Positions 32,876-41,829 of a stretch of DNA of 64,000 bases are shown here, in pieces; position 1 is the first letter of the stretch; each line of letters starts with the position of its first letter. The translations under genes were made by a program, and so were the position numbers. The stretch lies in assembly GCF_030010625.1 (NCBI RefSeq), contig NZ_JASCXN010000020.1:1-64000 (forward strand). Direction: 5' to 3'. The notes under the pieces are model-generated. The model was given only the letters and a program-made list of their open reading frames with translations. It did not search any database and had not been told where the DNA came from. Source of the DNA: Streptomyces sp. CC208A (GTDB taxonomy: Bacteria > Actinomycetota > Actinomycetes > Streptomycetales > Streptomycetaceae).

Positions 32876-32923
32876 GGTCCGCCGGGCGACCCCACCCCCC
32901 ACGGGAAGGACGCCCGGCGGACC
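32876..32923 (-). terminator. Long-stem hairpin terminator after subtilase gene
   Basis: GGTCCGCCGGGCG (32876-32888) pairs perfectly over 13 bp with CGCCCGGCGGACC (32911-32923) around a 22-base loop, eight bases after the subtilase stop. Confidence 0.7.
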
Positions 32924-32930
32924 GTCGTGG

Positions 32931-35900
32931 TCAGCGCACGTCGTAAGCGCGGACCACGGTCTGGGTGACGGAGTTGCCGTTGGCGTCCGTCAGTTCGGCC
33001 TTCAGGGTGACCGGCTTGCCCGTCGCGCCCGCGTGGTTCACGGTCGCGATCCACTCGCCGTCCGCCTGGGTGACCCGTGCCTCGGTCCAGGTGCCGCCCC
33101 CGTCATAGGAGTACGAGAGCGAGGCGGAGGCGAGAGCGCCGACCTTGTATCCGGCGTGACCGGTGGCGCCGAGGCGGATCCGCTGGCCGTCGGTGGCGGC
33201 GAGGGTCTTGAGTCCGTCCACCGGCAGGTCGTACCGGGGGAAGAGGATCGGGATGCTCTGAGAATAGACGGTCTCGTCGAGCCGGGAGGTGAATTTCCAG
33301 ATCGACCGCACCGAGGTGGAGCGGGCCCAGTTCCGGTTGCCGATCTTCATCGTGTTCTGTTCGAGCTCGTAGGTGCCGGGCTCGGCGGGCACCTCGAAGA
33401 CTCCGAAGGGCCAGCCGGTCTCGCCGATCGTCTCACCGTCGCGGCGCAGCCGCAGGTTGCCGATGTCGCCGAAGGAGCCGGGCTCGGCGTGGTGCGAGCC
33501 GTCGCCCCACATGGCGTTCGCGAAGCCGATGAGGTCGCCCTGCCGTTCGGCGACGAGGACGGGCGCGCCGCTGTCGTCGCGCGGGGCGGTGGGGACGATG
33601 ATCCCGTCGTACCAGTGTTCGGTGCGCCGCTCGCCGGGGGTGTAGGCGTGCCGGTCGCCGACCATGAGCTCGCCGAAGGGGAAGCTGCTGCCGGTCAGCT
33701 GCTGCCAGACGGTGTCGCCGGGCGTGTAGTACTCGGTGCGGCTGCCGGGGGCGGGGACGGTCTCCAGGCCGCCGAAGCCGACGGCGACGCCGTTCGGGCG
33801 GTACGCGGCGGGGAAGTTCATGAAGTCGGCGGCGATGCCGGCCGAGCCGTAGGAGACGTCCGAGCGGCCGAGGCGGGCGTCGCGGACCCGGTGGACCCGG
33901 TCGCGGTCGATCTCGTCGGTCTCGGGGAAGGCGAGGCTGTAGACGTACGGGGGCTTCGCGGTGGCCTTCCAGTGGAGGGTGACCTCGCCGGCGGCGAGCC
34001 GGTCGAGGAGGGCGTCGGCCTCGGCGGCGGGGACGGCGAGGGCGGGCAGGCCCGCACCGGTGAAGCCGGCGCTCGGATACCAGCGGGCCGCCGACCGGTG
34101 GTGGGTGAGGACGCCGATCGCGCCGGCGGCCTTGGCGTCGCGGGCGAGGGCGGCGACGCCGGTGGTGTCGTCGGGGAGGCGGACGAGGGCGAGGCGGCCC
34201 TGGACCCCGGCGGCCTTCAGCTCCTCGGGGGTACCGGTGCCGGCGTCGACGAGCGGGGCGGAGCCGGTGCCGTCGAGGTTGTCGGAGCCGGTGGAGGCGG
34301 TCACCGGGTGGAGGTCGAGGCCGTCGCCGGTGCGCAGGGAGGTGATCTGCGGGGCGGCTGCGCGCCAGTAACTGCCGGACTCGAAGGAGCCGTCGCGTGC
34401 CTCGCCCTCGACGGAGGCGTAGTAGGCGCGGACGGTACGCGGCCCGGCGGCGGTCCCGGCGTGCAGCCAGGTGTCGTCCCAGGAGCGGGCGAAGGCGAGG
34501 GTGGCGCCGCGGAGTTCGGACGGCCGGTCGGTGCGGACCGAGAGCCGGGCGGCCTCGCGGGCGTCGAGGACGACGGTGGTGTCCCTGGTGAGTTCGAGCT
34601 GCGGCCGGGCCAGGTGGGTGAGCGAGTCGGTCAGTGTGGCGCCCTCGCCGGGGTCGGGGGTGGTGACGAAGGAGGTGAGGAAGTAGCTGCCGGGGCGCAG
34701 GCGGTAGACCTGGTCGGTGGCGCCGGCGTTGAAGCGGCGTTCACCGGTGGCGGTGTCGGTGCCGATGACGTCGAGCGAGGAGGCGCCGGCGGCGGGCTCG
34801 CCCTGACGGTCGATCAGCTTGACGCGGAGGGTGACCGTCTCGGGTTCGACGTAGAGGGAGAACGGGGTGGAGACGTGGACGCCGCCGGGGCCCGTGGCGA
34901 CGATCCTGCCGGTGACGTCGCCGTACTGGGCGCGTTCCAGGCGGGCGGCGGGGTCGAGGGCGAGCGGGACCCCGACGGTGGCGCCGGCCGGGACGGTGAC
35001 GGTGCGCCTGCCGAGGCGGGCGACGGTCGACCGGACGGCGGAGCCGTCGTTGCCGGTGACCTTCTCGACGGCGAGGTCGAGGGTGACCGGGGCGTCGGAG
35101 GTGTTGGTGTAGGGGACGGTGACCGTGGTGCGGTCGCTCCTGTCCTGCGGCCAGGAGAAGGTGCCGCCCTGGACGGCCGGGGCGGAGAGGACCGTCTGGT
35201 CGACGGCGGCCTTGACGTCGAGCCGGCCGCCGCCGGTCTCCCGGACGTCGCCGGGGATGCCGGTGTCGGCGGAGGAGACGAGGGCGGCCTTCACCTGCTG
35301 TGCGGTCCAGTCGGGGTGACGCTGCTTCAGGATCGCCGCCGCCCCGGCGACGTGCGGAGTGGCCATCGACGTACCGGACATCGACTGGTACGCGTAGACG
35401 CCGCGGCCGCCGGCCGCGGCGGCGGAGATGGAGACGCCGGGGGCGGCGATCTCCGGCTTGAGGGTGTGGGCCCCGTTGGGCACGGGGCTGCGGCTGGAGA
35501 AGTACGCGGTGGAGTCGTCGCGGTCGGTGGCGCCGACGGTGAGGACGCCGGGCGCGCAGCCGGGCGAGGAGACCGAGTTGAGGGACGGGCCCGAGTTGCC
35601 GGCGGCGACGACGAACAACGTGCCCTTGTCCTGGGCGAGTTGTTCGGCGGCGGCGGCCATCGGGTCGTCGCAGTCGGTCTCGTACGGGTTGCCGAGGCTC
35701 ATCGAGACGACGTCGGCGCCCTGGGCGACGGCCCATTCCATGCCGGCGATGATCCAGGAGGTGGCGCCGGAGCCGTGGTCGTTGAGGACCTTGCCGTTGA
35801 GGAGCCGGGCGCCGGGGGCGACGCCCTTCTTCTTCCCGCCGCTGGCGGCGCCGGTGCCTCCGACGGTGGAAAGGGTGTGGGTGCCGTGGCCCCCGCGGTC

Positions 35901-36818
35901 GGCGTCGGTGTCGGAGTCGGTGAAGTTCTCCGAGGCGACGATCCGGCCCTGGAGGTCGGGGTGTTCGGCGTCGGCGCCGGTGTCGAGGACGGCGACCTTG
36001 GTGCCGGTGCCGTCATAGCCGGCGGCCCAGGCCTCGGGGGCGTGCACCTGTCCGGTGGAGCGCTCCAGGGCGGCCTCGACCTTGCGGTCCAGCCACAGCT
36101 TCTCGATGGCGGCGGAGGCGGAGCGGGCGGCGGGGGCGGAGACCTCGGACCAGAAGGTGGCGGCCTGCTTCTTGTCGGCCTGGAGGGCGACGCCGTCGAT
36201 GACCTTGAGGACCTGGCCGCGGCGGGCGCCGCGCGGGGCGGCCGGGGCGGTGCGGGCGGTGGCGCCGGAACCGTAGACGGCGATGAGCGGCAGGGTGGTG
36301 GTGGAGGCGTCGTCGTAGCCCTGGCGGACCAGGCCGGTGACGTTGAAGAGCTCCTCGTCGACCAGGTCGGCGGCGAGCGCCCCGGCGGCGGTGTCGGGGT
36401 ACACGTAGAGGTCCCGGCCGGAGCGGCGGGTCTGGACCACCGGCACGGTGCCGTCCTCGCGGGGCAGCACGGTGGCGGCGGGGTCGCCCCGCCCGTCGCG
36501 GCTCACCAGGACGCGGTCGCCGGTGACCAGGGTCACCGTGGCGGGCCTCCCCCGGCCTTCGGCCGGGGGTACCCCCATCTCGCTTCTCCCCCAGCCTCCG
36601 GCCGGGGGGACCCCCATCTCGCTTCTCCCCCAGCCTCCGGCCGGGGGGACCCCCATCTCGCTTCGCTCGCCGGTGCGGGCCTGGGTCTCGCTGCCCGTCA
36701 AGGGGCGTTCGGCGGACCCGTCGGCCGGCGGCTGGGCCGCGATGGACGGCAGGGCCCCGGTGACGGCCAGGACGGCGGCGGCCGCCGCCCCCACGGCCGT
36801 ACGCGAAATCGGACGCAT
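32931..36818 (-). CDS. Secreted subtilisin-like (S8) serine protease
   Basis: A large exported protease of 1295 aa. The signal peptide (RTAVGAAAAAVLAVTGALPS) is followed by a propeptide; the catalytic triad is D279 (VAVLDTGAD), H311 (GGHGTHTLST) and S484 (SGTSMATPHVAG), with the oxyanion Asn in VVAAGNSGP. A protease-associated insert and beta-sandwich C-terminal domains of more than 700 residues follow. The ATG at 36818 follows GGGGAG. Residues about 53-90 are a 13-residue motif repeated three times, encoded by a 39-bp DNA repeat. The gene is divergent from a LuxR-type regulator. Confidence 0.95.
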   Translation of the reverse strand: MRPISRTAVGAAAAAVLAVTGALPSIAAQPPADGSAERPLTGSETQARTGERSEMGVPPAGGWGRSEMGVPPAGGWGRSEMGVPPAEGRGRPATVTLVTGDRVLVSRDGRGDPAATVLPREDGTVPVVQTRRSGRDLYVYPDTAAGALAADLVDEELFNVTGLVRQGYDDASTTTLPLIAVYGSGATARTAPAAPRGARRGQVLKVIDGVALQADKKQAATFWSEVSAPAARSASAAIEKLWLDRKVEAALERSTGQVHAPEAWAAGYDGTGTKVAVLDTGADAEHPDLQGRIVASENFTDSDTDADRGGHGTHTLSTVGGTGAASGGKKKGVAPGARLLNGKVLNDHGSGATSWIIAGMEWAVAQGADVVSMSLGNPYETDCDDPMAAAAEQLAQDKGTLFVVAAGNSGPSLNSVSSPGCAPGVLTVGATDRDDSTAYFSSRSPVPNGAHTLKPEIAAPGVSISAAAAGGRGVYAYQSMSGTSMATPHVAGAAAILKQRHPDWTAQQVKAALVSSADTGIPGDVRETGGGRLDVKAAVDQTVLSAPAVQGGTFSWPQDRSDRTTVTVPYTNTSDAPVTLDLAVEKVTGNDGSAVRSTVARLGRRTVTVPAGATVGVPLALDPAARLERAQYGDVTGRIVATGPGGVHVSTPFSLYVEPETVTLRVKLIDRQGEPAAGASSLDVIGTDTATGERRFNAGATDQVYRLRPGSYFLTSFVTTPDPGEGATLTDSLTHLARPQLELTRDTTVVLDAREAARLSVRTDRPSELRGATLAFARSWDDTWLHAGTAAGPRTVRAYYASVEGEARDGSFESGSYWRAAAPQITSLRTGDGLDLHPVTASTGSDNLDGTGSAPLVDAGTGTPEELKAAGVQGRLALVRLPDDTTGVAALARDAKAAGAIGVLTHHRSAARWYPSAGFTGAGLPALAVPAAEADALLDRLAAGEVTLHWKATAKPPYVYSLAFPETDEIDRDRVHRVRDARLGRSDVSYGSAGIAADFMNFPAAYRPNGVAVGFGGLETVPAPGSRTEYYTPGDTVWQQLTGSSFPFGELMVGDRHAYTPGERRTEHWYDGIIVPTAPRDDSGAPVLVAERQGDLIGFANAMWGDGSHHAEPGSFGDIGNLRLRRDGETIGETGWPFGVFEVPAEPGTYELEQNTMKIGNRNWARSTSVRSIWKFTSRLDETVYSQSIPILFPRYDLPVDGLKTLAATDGQRIRLGATGHAGYKVGALASASLSYSYDGGGTWTEARVTQADGEWIATVNHAGATGKPVTLKAELTDANGNSVTQTVVRAYDVR
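36544..36660. repeat. Triple 39-bp palindromic repeat inside protease gene
   Basis: Copies at 36544-36582, 36583-36621 and 36622-36660; the last two are identical and the first differs at a few positions. Each holds a GC-rich hairpin (GGCCGGGGG against CCCCCAGCC or CCCCCGGCC). Being 39 bp long, they keep frame and translate as RSEMGVPPAGGWG. The core matches the element at 4321-4354. Confidence 0.9.
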
Positions 36819-37057
36819 CGCTCTCCCCATCAGAATCCGGACAACAGGCGCAAGTCACCTGTATCCGGAGGCGGTTGGTGCTGCGGTGGCGCCACATTGG
36901 CAGAGGTGAGGGCGGTGCAGGGATGATGGGCGAGGCGGGAATGCGCCGTGGCCGATTCCCGCCAGGTCACCAACGGAACGAGTGCCTCCGGAGAACGCGC
37001 GCGGAATGCGGAATTTCGTGTGTGGTCCGCCGGCGGCACGGCGAGGGGCGGGAACCG

Positions 37058-38041
37058 ATGCTGGGAGCGATAGGACTGGACGAGCGGCAGGAGTCCGCCT
37101 ACCGGGCGCTGATCGCGCTCGGGGCGGCGGAGGTCACCGACCTGGCCCACCGGCTGTCCCTGCCCGAGCGGGACACCGAACGGGCGCTGCGCCGCCTGGA
37201 GGCGCAGGGTCTCGCCGCCCAGTCCTCGGCGCGCACCGGCCGCTGGGTGGCGGCGCCGCCCGCGGTCGCGCTCGGCGCGCTCCTCACCCAGCAGCGGCAC
37301 GAGCTGGAGCAGGCGGAGCTGGCGGCGGCGCTGCTGGCGGAGGAGTACCGGACGGAGGCGGCCGAACCGGCCGTGCACGACCTGGTCGAGGTGGTCACCG
37401 GCGCGAGCGCCGTCACCCACCGCTTCCTCCAGCTCCAGCTCGGCGCGGCCGAGGAGGTCTGCGCGCTGGTCACCGGCCGGCCGCTGGTGGTCTCCGGCCT
37501 GGAGAACGACGCCGAGGAGCTGGCCGCCGGGCGGGGCGTGCGCTACCGGGTGGTCATCGAGCGCGAGGTGCTGACCCTCCCCTCCGGCCTCCTCGAACTG
37601 ACGGCGGCGCTCGGCCGCGAGGAGCAGGTCCGGGTCGTCGACCGGGTGCCCACCAAGCTGGTGGTCGCCGACCGCAACCTCGCGATGGTCCCCCTCACCG
37701 GCCGGGGCGTCGAGCCCGCCGCCCTCGTGGTGCACGCGAGCGGCCTCCTGGAGTCCCTGATGGGCCTCTTCGAGTCGGTGTGGCGGGAGGCACTGCCCCT
37801 GCGGCTCGGCGCGAGCGCCCAGATCACCGAGGAGCAGGCCCCCGGCCCCGACTCCACCGACCTGGAGATCCTCTCCCTGCTCCTCGCGGGCATGACCGAC
37901 GCGAGCGTGGCCAAGCAGCTGGACCTCGGTCTGCGGACGGTCCAGCGCCGGGTGAAGGGCCTGATGGAACTGGCCGCGGTGACGACCCGCCTCCAGCTGG
38001 GCTGGCACGCGTACGAGAAGGGCTGGGTCGCCCGGCACTGA
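37058..38041 (+). CDS. TrmB/LuxR-type helix-turn-helix regulator
   Basis: A regulator of 327 aa. An N-terminal TrmB-like winged helix (ERQESAYRALIALGAAEVTD, LAHRLSLPERDTERALRRLE) is followed by an effector region and a C-terminal LuxR-like HTH (STDLEILSLLLAGMTDASVA, KQLDLGLRTVQRRVKGLMEL). Related Streptomyces regulators sit next to protease genes, and this one diverges from the subtilase across about 240 bases, so it may regulate it (inference). An inverted repeat ACAGG-N9-CCTGT lies at about 36844-36862. Confidence 0.85.
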   Translation: MLGAIGLDERQESAYRALIALGAAEVTDLAHRLSLPERDTERALRRLEAQGLAAQSSARTGRWVAAPPAVALGALLTQQRHELEQAELAAALLAEEYRTEAAEPAVHDLVEVVTGASAVTHRFLQLQLGAAEEVCALVTGRPLVVSGLENDAEELAAGRGVRYRVVIEREVLTLPSGLLELTAALGREEQVRVVDRVPTKLVVADRNLAMVPLTGRGVEPAALVVHASGLLESLMGLFESVWREALPLRLGASAQITEEQAPGPDSTDLEILSLLLAGMTDASVAKQLDLGLRTVQRRVKGLMELAAVTTRLQLGWHAYEKGWVARH

Positions 38042-38118
38042 GTTCGTGCGGCACCCGCCGTCCACCCCATCGGCGCTCGCGACCTGCGGGAACACCACGG
38101 GTGGGGGAGGCTGGGCGG

Positions 38119-38601
38119 GTGGGTGTGTGGCAGCTCCTGATGGTCGCGACGGTCATGCTGCTCGGCCTGTTCGGGGTCCTCGCGCCCGGCGTGCCGGGTA
38201 CCTGGCTGGTGTGGGCCGCGATGCTCTGGTGGTCGCTGCACGTGCAGACCGGCCTCGCGTGGATCCTGCTCGTCTCCTCGACCGCGCTGCTGCTCCTCAC
38301 CCAGGTGGTGGTCTGGCAGCTGCCGCCCCGCCGGTTCCGGGGCGTGGGCCTGACCCGCCGGACCATCGGGTACGCGGGCGCCGGCGCCCTCCTCGGCTTC
38401 GTGCTGCTGCCGGTGCTCGGCGCGGTCCCCGGCTTCGTCGGCGGCATCTACCTCTCCGAGCGGCTCCGGCTCGGCGGGCACGGCCAGGCCCGTGCCGCGA
38501 CCCGCGCGATCATGCGGGCGGCGGGGACGAGCGTGCTCGTCGAGCTCTTCGCCTGTCTGCTGGTCGTGGGGGCGTGGGCGGGCGCCGTCATCCTGGGCTG
38601 A
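38119..38601 (+). CDS. DUF456 membrane protein
   Basis: A 160-aa integral membrane protein with four to five hydrophobic helices (LLMVATVMLLGLFGVLAP, GLAWILLVSSTALLLLTQVV, GYAGAGALLGFVLLPVLGAV and a final VLVELFACLLVVGAWAGAV). It matches the DUF456 pattern of glycine-rich loops (VPGTWLVW, PGFVGGIYLSE). The GTG at 38119 follows GGAGG with eight bases spacing. Its last 14 bases overlap the convergent ada-alkA gene. Function unknown. Confidence 0.85.
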   Translation: MGVWQLLMVATVMLLGLFGVLAPGVPGTWLVWAAMLWWSLHVQTGLAWILLVSSTALLLLTQVVVWQLPPRRFRGVGLTRRTIGYAGAGALLGFVLLPVLGAVPGFVGGIYLSERLRLGGHGQARAATRAIMRAAGTSVLVELFACLLVVGAWAGAVILG

Positions 38602-39940
38602 TCTCCAGGTACCGTCGGGCGTACGACCTCCAGGGCGCCCACTCCGGCGCGTCCGGGCCGTCCGGGGCGGGGACGTCCGGATCGCCCAGGGAGCGGGTGC
38701 GGATCAGGGCGGCGGTCCGGGCGTCGACGCCGGGTACGGCTCCGAGGACGCGGGCGGCCTCGTCGCGGTCGGCGCCCGGGTCGAGGCGGAGGGTGCCGTC
38801 GGCGAGGGCGCGGGCGAGGGGCCCGGCGACGGGGTGGGCGGTGAGGTCCGCCGGGGCGGGGAAGAGGGCGCGGAGCGTGCCGTCGGGTGCGGCGAGCGGC
38901 GTACCGAGCTCCGCGAGCACCCGGGCCGACCCGCCGGGACCGAGAACGACCCGGAGGGCGTACTCCTCCGGCTCCGCGGCGCCCGGCGACCGGACGCCCG
39001 GACGGGCGGCGACCCGGGCGGCGAGGCGGGGGTCGGCGCCGAGCCGTTCGGCGACCGCGTACGGGTCGGCGTCGAGGTCGAGGAGGCGGCGCAGCCGGTG
39101 CACGGCGGTGGTGAGGTCGCGCAGTTCGGCGAGGTGCAGCCGGGCCTCCAGCCAGCCGCCGGGCGCCCGTTCGTCGACGGCGACGACGCCGGGGCCGTAC
39201 GGCAGCCGCAGGGTGCGCCGGTAGGTGCGGGCGCCGGGCGGCCCGGTGACCTCCTCGACGCCCGGCAGGGCCTCGGCGGCCAGCAGGTCGAAGACCTCGC
39301 GGGCGGCGTACGGCCCCCGGTACGCGAGCCGCAGCGGCACGCCGGAGGCGTCGCCGGGCCCCGGGCCGCCGGGCGTCTCGGCGCGCAGCCCGCTCGGGGT
39401 GCGGGCGTACACGGCCCGGATGGTGTCGTTGAACTGCCGGACGCTGCTGAAACCGGCGGCGAAGGCGATCTCGGTGACCGGCAGGGTGGTGGTCTGGAGC
39501 AGGACGCGGGCGGTGTGGGCCCGCTGGGCGCGGGCCAGCGCCACCGGTCCCGCGCCCAGCTCGGCGGTGAGCTGGCGCTGGACCTGGCGGGTGCTGTAAC
39601 CGAGGCGGACGGCGAGCCCGGGGACGCCCTCGCGGTCGACGACGCCGTCGCCGATCATCCGGACCGCCCGTCCGACGACGTCGGCCCGGACGTTCCACTC
39701 GGCGGAGCCGGGCACCGCGTCGGGGCGGCAGCGGCGGCAGGCGCGGAAGCCGTGGCCCTGGGCGGCGGCGGCCGTCGGGAAGAAGGCGACGTTCCGCCGC
39801 TTGGGGGTGACGGCGGGGCAGCTGGGCCGGCAGTAGATGCCGGTGGTGCGGACGGCGAAGAAGAACTCCCCGTCGAACCGCGCGTCCCTGCTGCTCACCG
39901 CCTGGTAGCGGGTGTCGCTCTCGTGGTCCGGTTCCGTCAT
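38588..39940 (-). CDS. Ada-type regulator/AlkA DNA glycosylase fusion
   Basis: Alkylation-damage response protein of 450 aa. The N-terminal Ada domain has four zinc cysteines C37, C41, C68 and C71 (IYCRPSCP, RACRRC); C37 takes methyl groups from phosphotriesters. An AraC-type HTH follows (GVPGLAVRLGYSTRQVQRQL, EIAFAAGFSSVRQFNDTIRA). The C-terminal AlkA domain (about 205-450) removes alkylated bases; its end LPG-like VPGVDARTAALIRTRSLGDPD contains the catalytic Asp position, then EWAPWRSYARRYL. There is no O6-methyltransferase domain. aidB, another alkylation-response gene, lies 4 kb away. Confidence 0.93.
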   Translation of the reverse strand: MTEPDHESDTRYQAVSSRDARFDGEFFFAVRTTGIYCRPSCPAVTPKRRNVAFFPTAAAAQGHGFRACRRCRPDAVPGSAEWNVRADVVGRAVRMIGDGVVDREGVPGLAVRLGYSTRQVQRQLTAELGAGPVALARAQRAHTARVLLQTTTLPVTEIAFAAGFSSVRQFNDTIRAVYARTPSGLRAETPGGPGPGDASGVPLRLAYRGPYAAREVFDLLAAEALPGVEEVTGPPGARTYRRTLRLPYGPGVVAVDERAPGGWLEARLHLAELRDLTTAVHRLRRLLDLDADPYAVAERLGADPRLAARVAARPGVRSPGAAEPEEYALRVVLGPGGSARVLAELGTPLAAPDGTLRALFPAPADLTAHPVAGPLARALADGTLRLDPGADRDEAARVLGAVPGVDARTAALIRTRSLGDPDVPAPDGPDAPEWAPWRSYARRYLEISPG

Positions 39941-40013
39941 GCCCCCAGTGTGCGGCGGCGGACCGCCGCCCACTGGCGGGATTCGGACACGGCACTCCCC
40001 CGGGCCGGAGCCG

Positions 40014-41132
40014 CTACCGCAGCCGCCCCTCGCGCTTGAACGCCATGGCGGCGCGCCCCGCGGCGCCCTTGCGCTTCCAGTCCTTGCGGATCTCGCCCCG
40101 CAGCCGGGCGTCGGTCTTGGCGACCAGCCGCTGGTTCTCCCGGAGCAGCTTGCGGTAGCTCTCCAGGCGGCGGACGGAGAGGGAGCCGTCCTCGATCGCC
40201 GCCGCGACCGCGCACCCCGGTTCGGACTCGTGGGAGCAGTCGTGGAAGCGGCACTCGGCCGCCAGCTCCTCGATCTCCGCGAAGGTCTGCCCGACCCCGG
40301 CCTCCGCGTCCCACAGCCCGACGCCGCGCAGTCCCGGCGTGTCGATGAGGACCCCGCCGCCGGGCAGCACGAAGAGGTTCCGGGTGGTCGTGGTGTGCCG
40401 CCCCTTGCCGTCCACGTCGCGGGCCGCCTGCACGGTCATGACGTCCTCTCCGACGAGCGCGTTGGCGAGGGTGGACTTCCCGGCACCGGAGACCCCGAGG
40501 AGGACGGTGGTGCCGCCGGAGACGACGGCCCTGAGCACCTCGACCCCCTCCCCGGTGGCCGAACTGAGCGGTAGCACCTCGACGCCGGGCGCGACCCCCT
40601 GCACGTCCTCCACCAGGTGGGAGAGGACGACCGGGTCGGCGACCAGATCGGCCTTGGACAGGACGACGGTCGGCCGGGCCCCCGACTCCCAGGCGAGGGC
40701 GAGGAACCGCTCGATCCGTCCGAGGTCCAGCTCGACGGCGAGCGAGACGGTGATGACCGCGTGGTCGACGTTGGCCGCGAGGATCTGCCCCTCGGACCGC
40801 TTGGAGGAAGTGGACCGGGCGAACGCGGTCCGCCGCGGCAGACAGGCCCGTACGTACCGGGGGTCGCCGGCCTCCTCGGGGTCGACGGCGGCCCAGTCGC
40901 CGGTGCAGATCACCCGCAGCGGATCGTGCGGGGTGACGAACGCGGTGTCGGCGCGCACGACGCCCCCGGGGGTGGCGACGTCGCACTGGCCCCGGTCGAC
41001 CCGGACGACCCGGCCGGGGACGAGCCCCTGGGCGGCGTACGGGGCGAAGCTCTCGGCCCAGCCGGAGTCCCAGCCATGGGCGTCGAGAACGGAGGAAGAG
41101 GAAGAAGAAAGAGAGGAAAGCGGGAAAGACAA
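40014..41132 (-). CDS. rsgA: Ribosome small-subunit biogenesis GTPase RsgA
   Basis: Circularly permuted GTPase that matures 30S subunits. An N-terminal OB-fold (VVRVDRGQCDVATPGG) is followed by permuted motifs G4 (SKAD), G1 (GVSGAGKST) and G3 (DTPG), then a C-terminal zinc knuckle (CRFHDCSHESEPGC) and an Arg/Lys tail. No ATG or GTG start fits; TTG at 41132, six bases after GAAGGG, gives 372 aa and a Ser-rich N-terminus. A 23-codon reading frame with a perfect ribosome site lies 74 bases upstream on the same strand. Confidence 0.88.
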   Translation of the reverse strand: MSFPLSSLSSSSSSVLDAHGWDSGWAESFAPYAAQGLVPGRVVRVDRGQCDVATPGGVVRADTAFVTPHDPLRVICTGDWAAVDPEEAGDPRYVRACLPRRTAFARSTSSKRSEGQILAANVDHAVITVSLAVELDLGRIERFLALAWESGARPTVVLSKADLVADPVVLSHLVEDVQGVAPGVEVLPLSSATGEGVEVLRAVVSGGTTVLLGVSGAGKSTLANALVGEDVMTVQAARDVDGKGRHTTTTRNLFVLPGGGVLIDTPGLRGVGLWDAEAGVGQTFAEIEELAAECRFHDCSHESEPGCAVAAAIEDGSLSVRRLESYRKLLRENQRLVAKTDARLRGEIRKDWKRKGAAGRAAMAFKREGRLR

Positions 41133-41205
41133 GGGGAACCCTTCACAGGGGTGGCCCCGGCCGTGCGGTGATCCGGTCGTGCGGATCCCGGTGGTTCGGT
41201 GGTGG

Positions 41206-41277
41206 TCAGCCGGTGGCCACGGAGGTGATGTGGACGAACTTCCGCGTGCGGGCAAGGCCCTTCGTGACGACAGCCAT
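41206..41277 (-). CDS. Putative 23-aa leader peptide upstream of rsgA
   Basis: ATG at 41275-41277 sits eight bases after a perfect AGGAGG (41286-41291 on the plus strand). The peptide begins MAVVTKGLARTRKFVH and ends SVATG before TGA. The strong ribosome site on a peptide this short, just ahead of a ribosome-assembly gene, suggests a regulatory leader. It contains closely spaced basic residues (RTRK), a pattern known to stall ribosomes with macrolides in some leaders. That role is speculation here. Confidence 0.5.
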   Translation of the reverse strand: MAVVTKGLARTRKFVHITSVATG

Positions 41278-41421
41278 CGGTCACACCTCCTGTGTCCTGT
41301 GTCTCTCCTGAACGACGCCGGTCACGATAGTCCCCGCCGTCCGGGTGGCGCCAACGGTTTTTCGCGCGCGGTGTCCGATCCGTACAAGACGCCCCCGGGC
41401 GGGGCTCGTAGCGTCGGTGGC

Positions 41422-41829
41422 ATGAAGACACCTCGACTCGATCTCATCGGCCTGGTGGTCGCCGACATGGCCGCCTCGCTCGCCTTCTACCGGCGTCTGG
41501 GCCTCGACTTCCCGGAGGGCGCGGAGGGGGCCCCGCACGTGGAGGTGGTGCTGCCCGGGGGGCTGCGACTGGCGTGGGACACGGAGGAGTCCGTCAGGTC
41601 CTTCGACCCCTCGTACCGGCGGGCCGGGGGGAGCCGCGGGGAGCTGGCCTTCCGGTGCGGTGCGGCGGAGGAGGTGGACGCGGTGTACGCGGAGCTGACC
41701 GGCGCCGGGTACACGGGGCACCTGGAGCCGTGGGACGCCGTCTGGGGGCAGCGGTACGCCGTCGTCCACGACCCGGACGGCTACGGGGTCTCGCTGTTCG
41801 CCGACGTCCCGGCCGCCACGCGCGCGTAG
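41422..41829 (+). CDS. VOC (glyoxalase/bleomycin-resistance fold) protein
   Basis: A 135-aa vicinal oxygen chelate protein with two beta-alpha-beta modules: LDLIGLVVADMAASLAFYRR and the C-terminal GQRYAVVHDPDGYGVSLFAD, typical of the family. Metal ligands are plausible (H and E positions near the ends), but substrate cannot be assigned. It converges with an AraC regulator, overlapping it by 49 bases. Confidence 0.88.
   Translation: MKTPRLDLIGLVVADMAASLAFYRRLGLDFPEGAEGAPHVEVVLPGGLRLAWDTEESVRSFDPSYRRAGGSRGELAFRCGAAEEVDAVYAELTGAGYTGHLEPWDAVWGQRYAVVHDPDGYGVSLFADVPAATRA

Noticed and set aside
36844..36862. ACAGG-N9-CCTGT inverted repeat between subtilase and regulator as a firm operator
   Set aside because: Only five-base arms; too short to assert without conservation data, so it is mentioned only in the regulator entry.
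29439..36926. A 2495-codon rightward open frame
   Set aside because: It lies antisense to poxB, PP2C and the subtilase, all of which have clear motifs. Its composition (VGG, GDG, EVEG runs) is what the antisense of high-GC genes gives, and it has no ribosome site or family motif.
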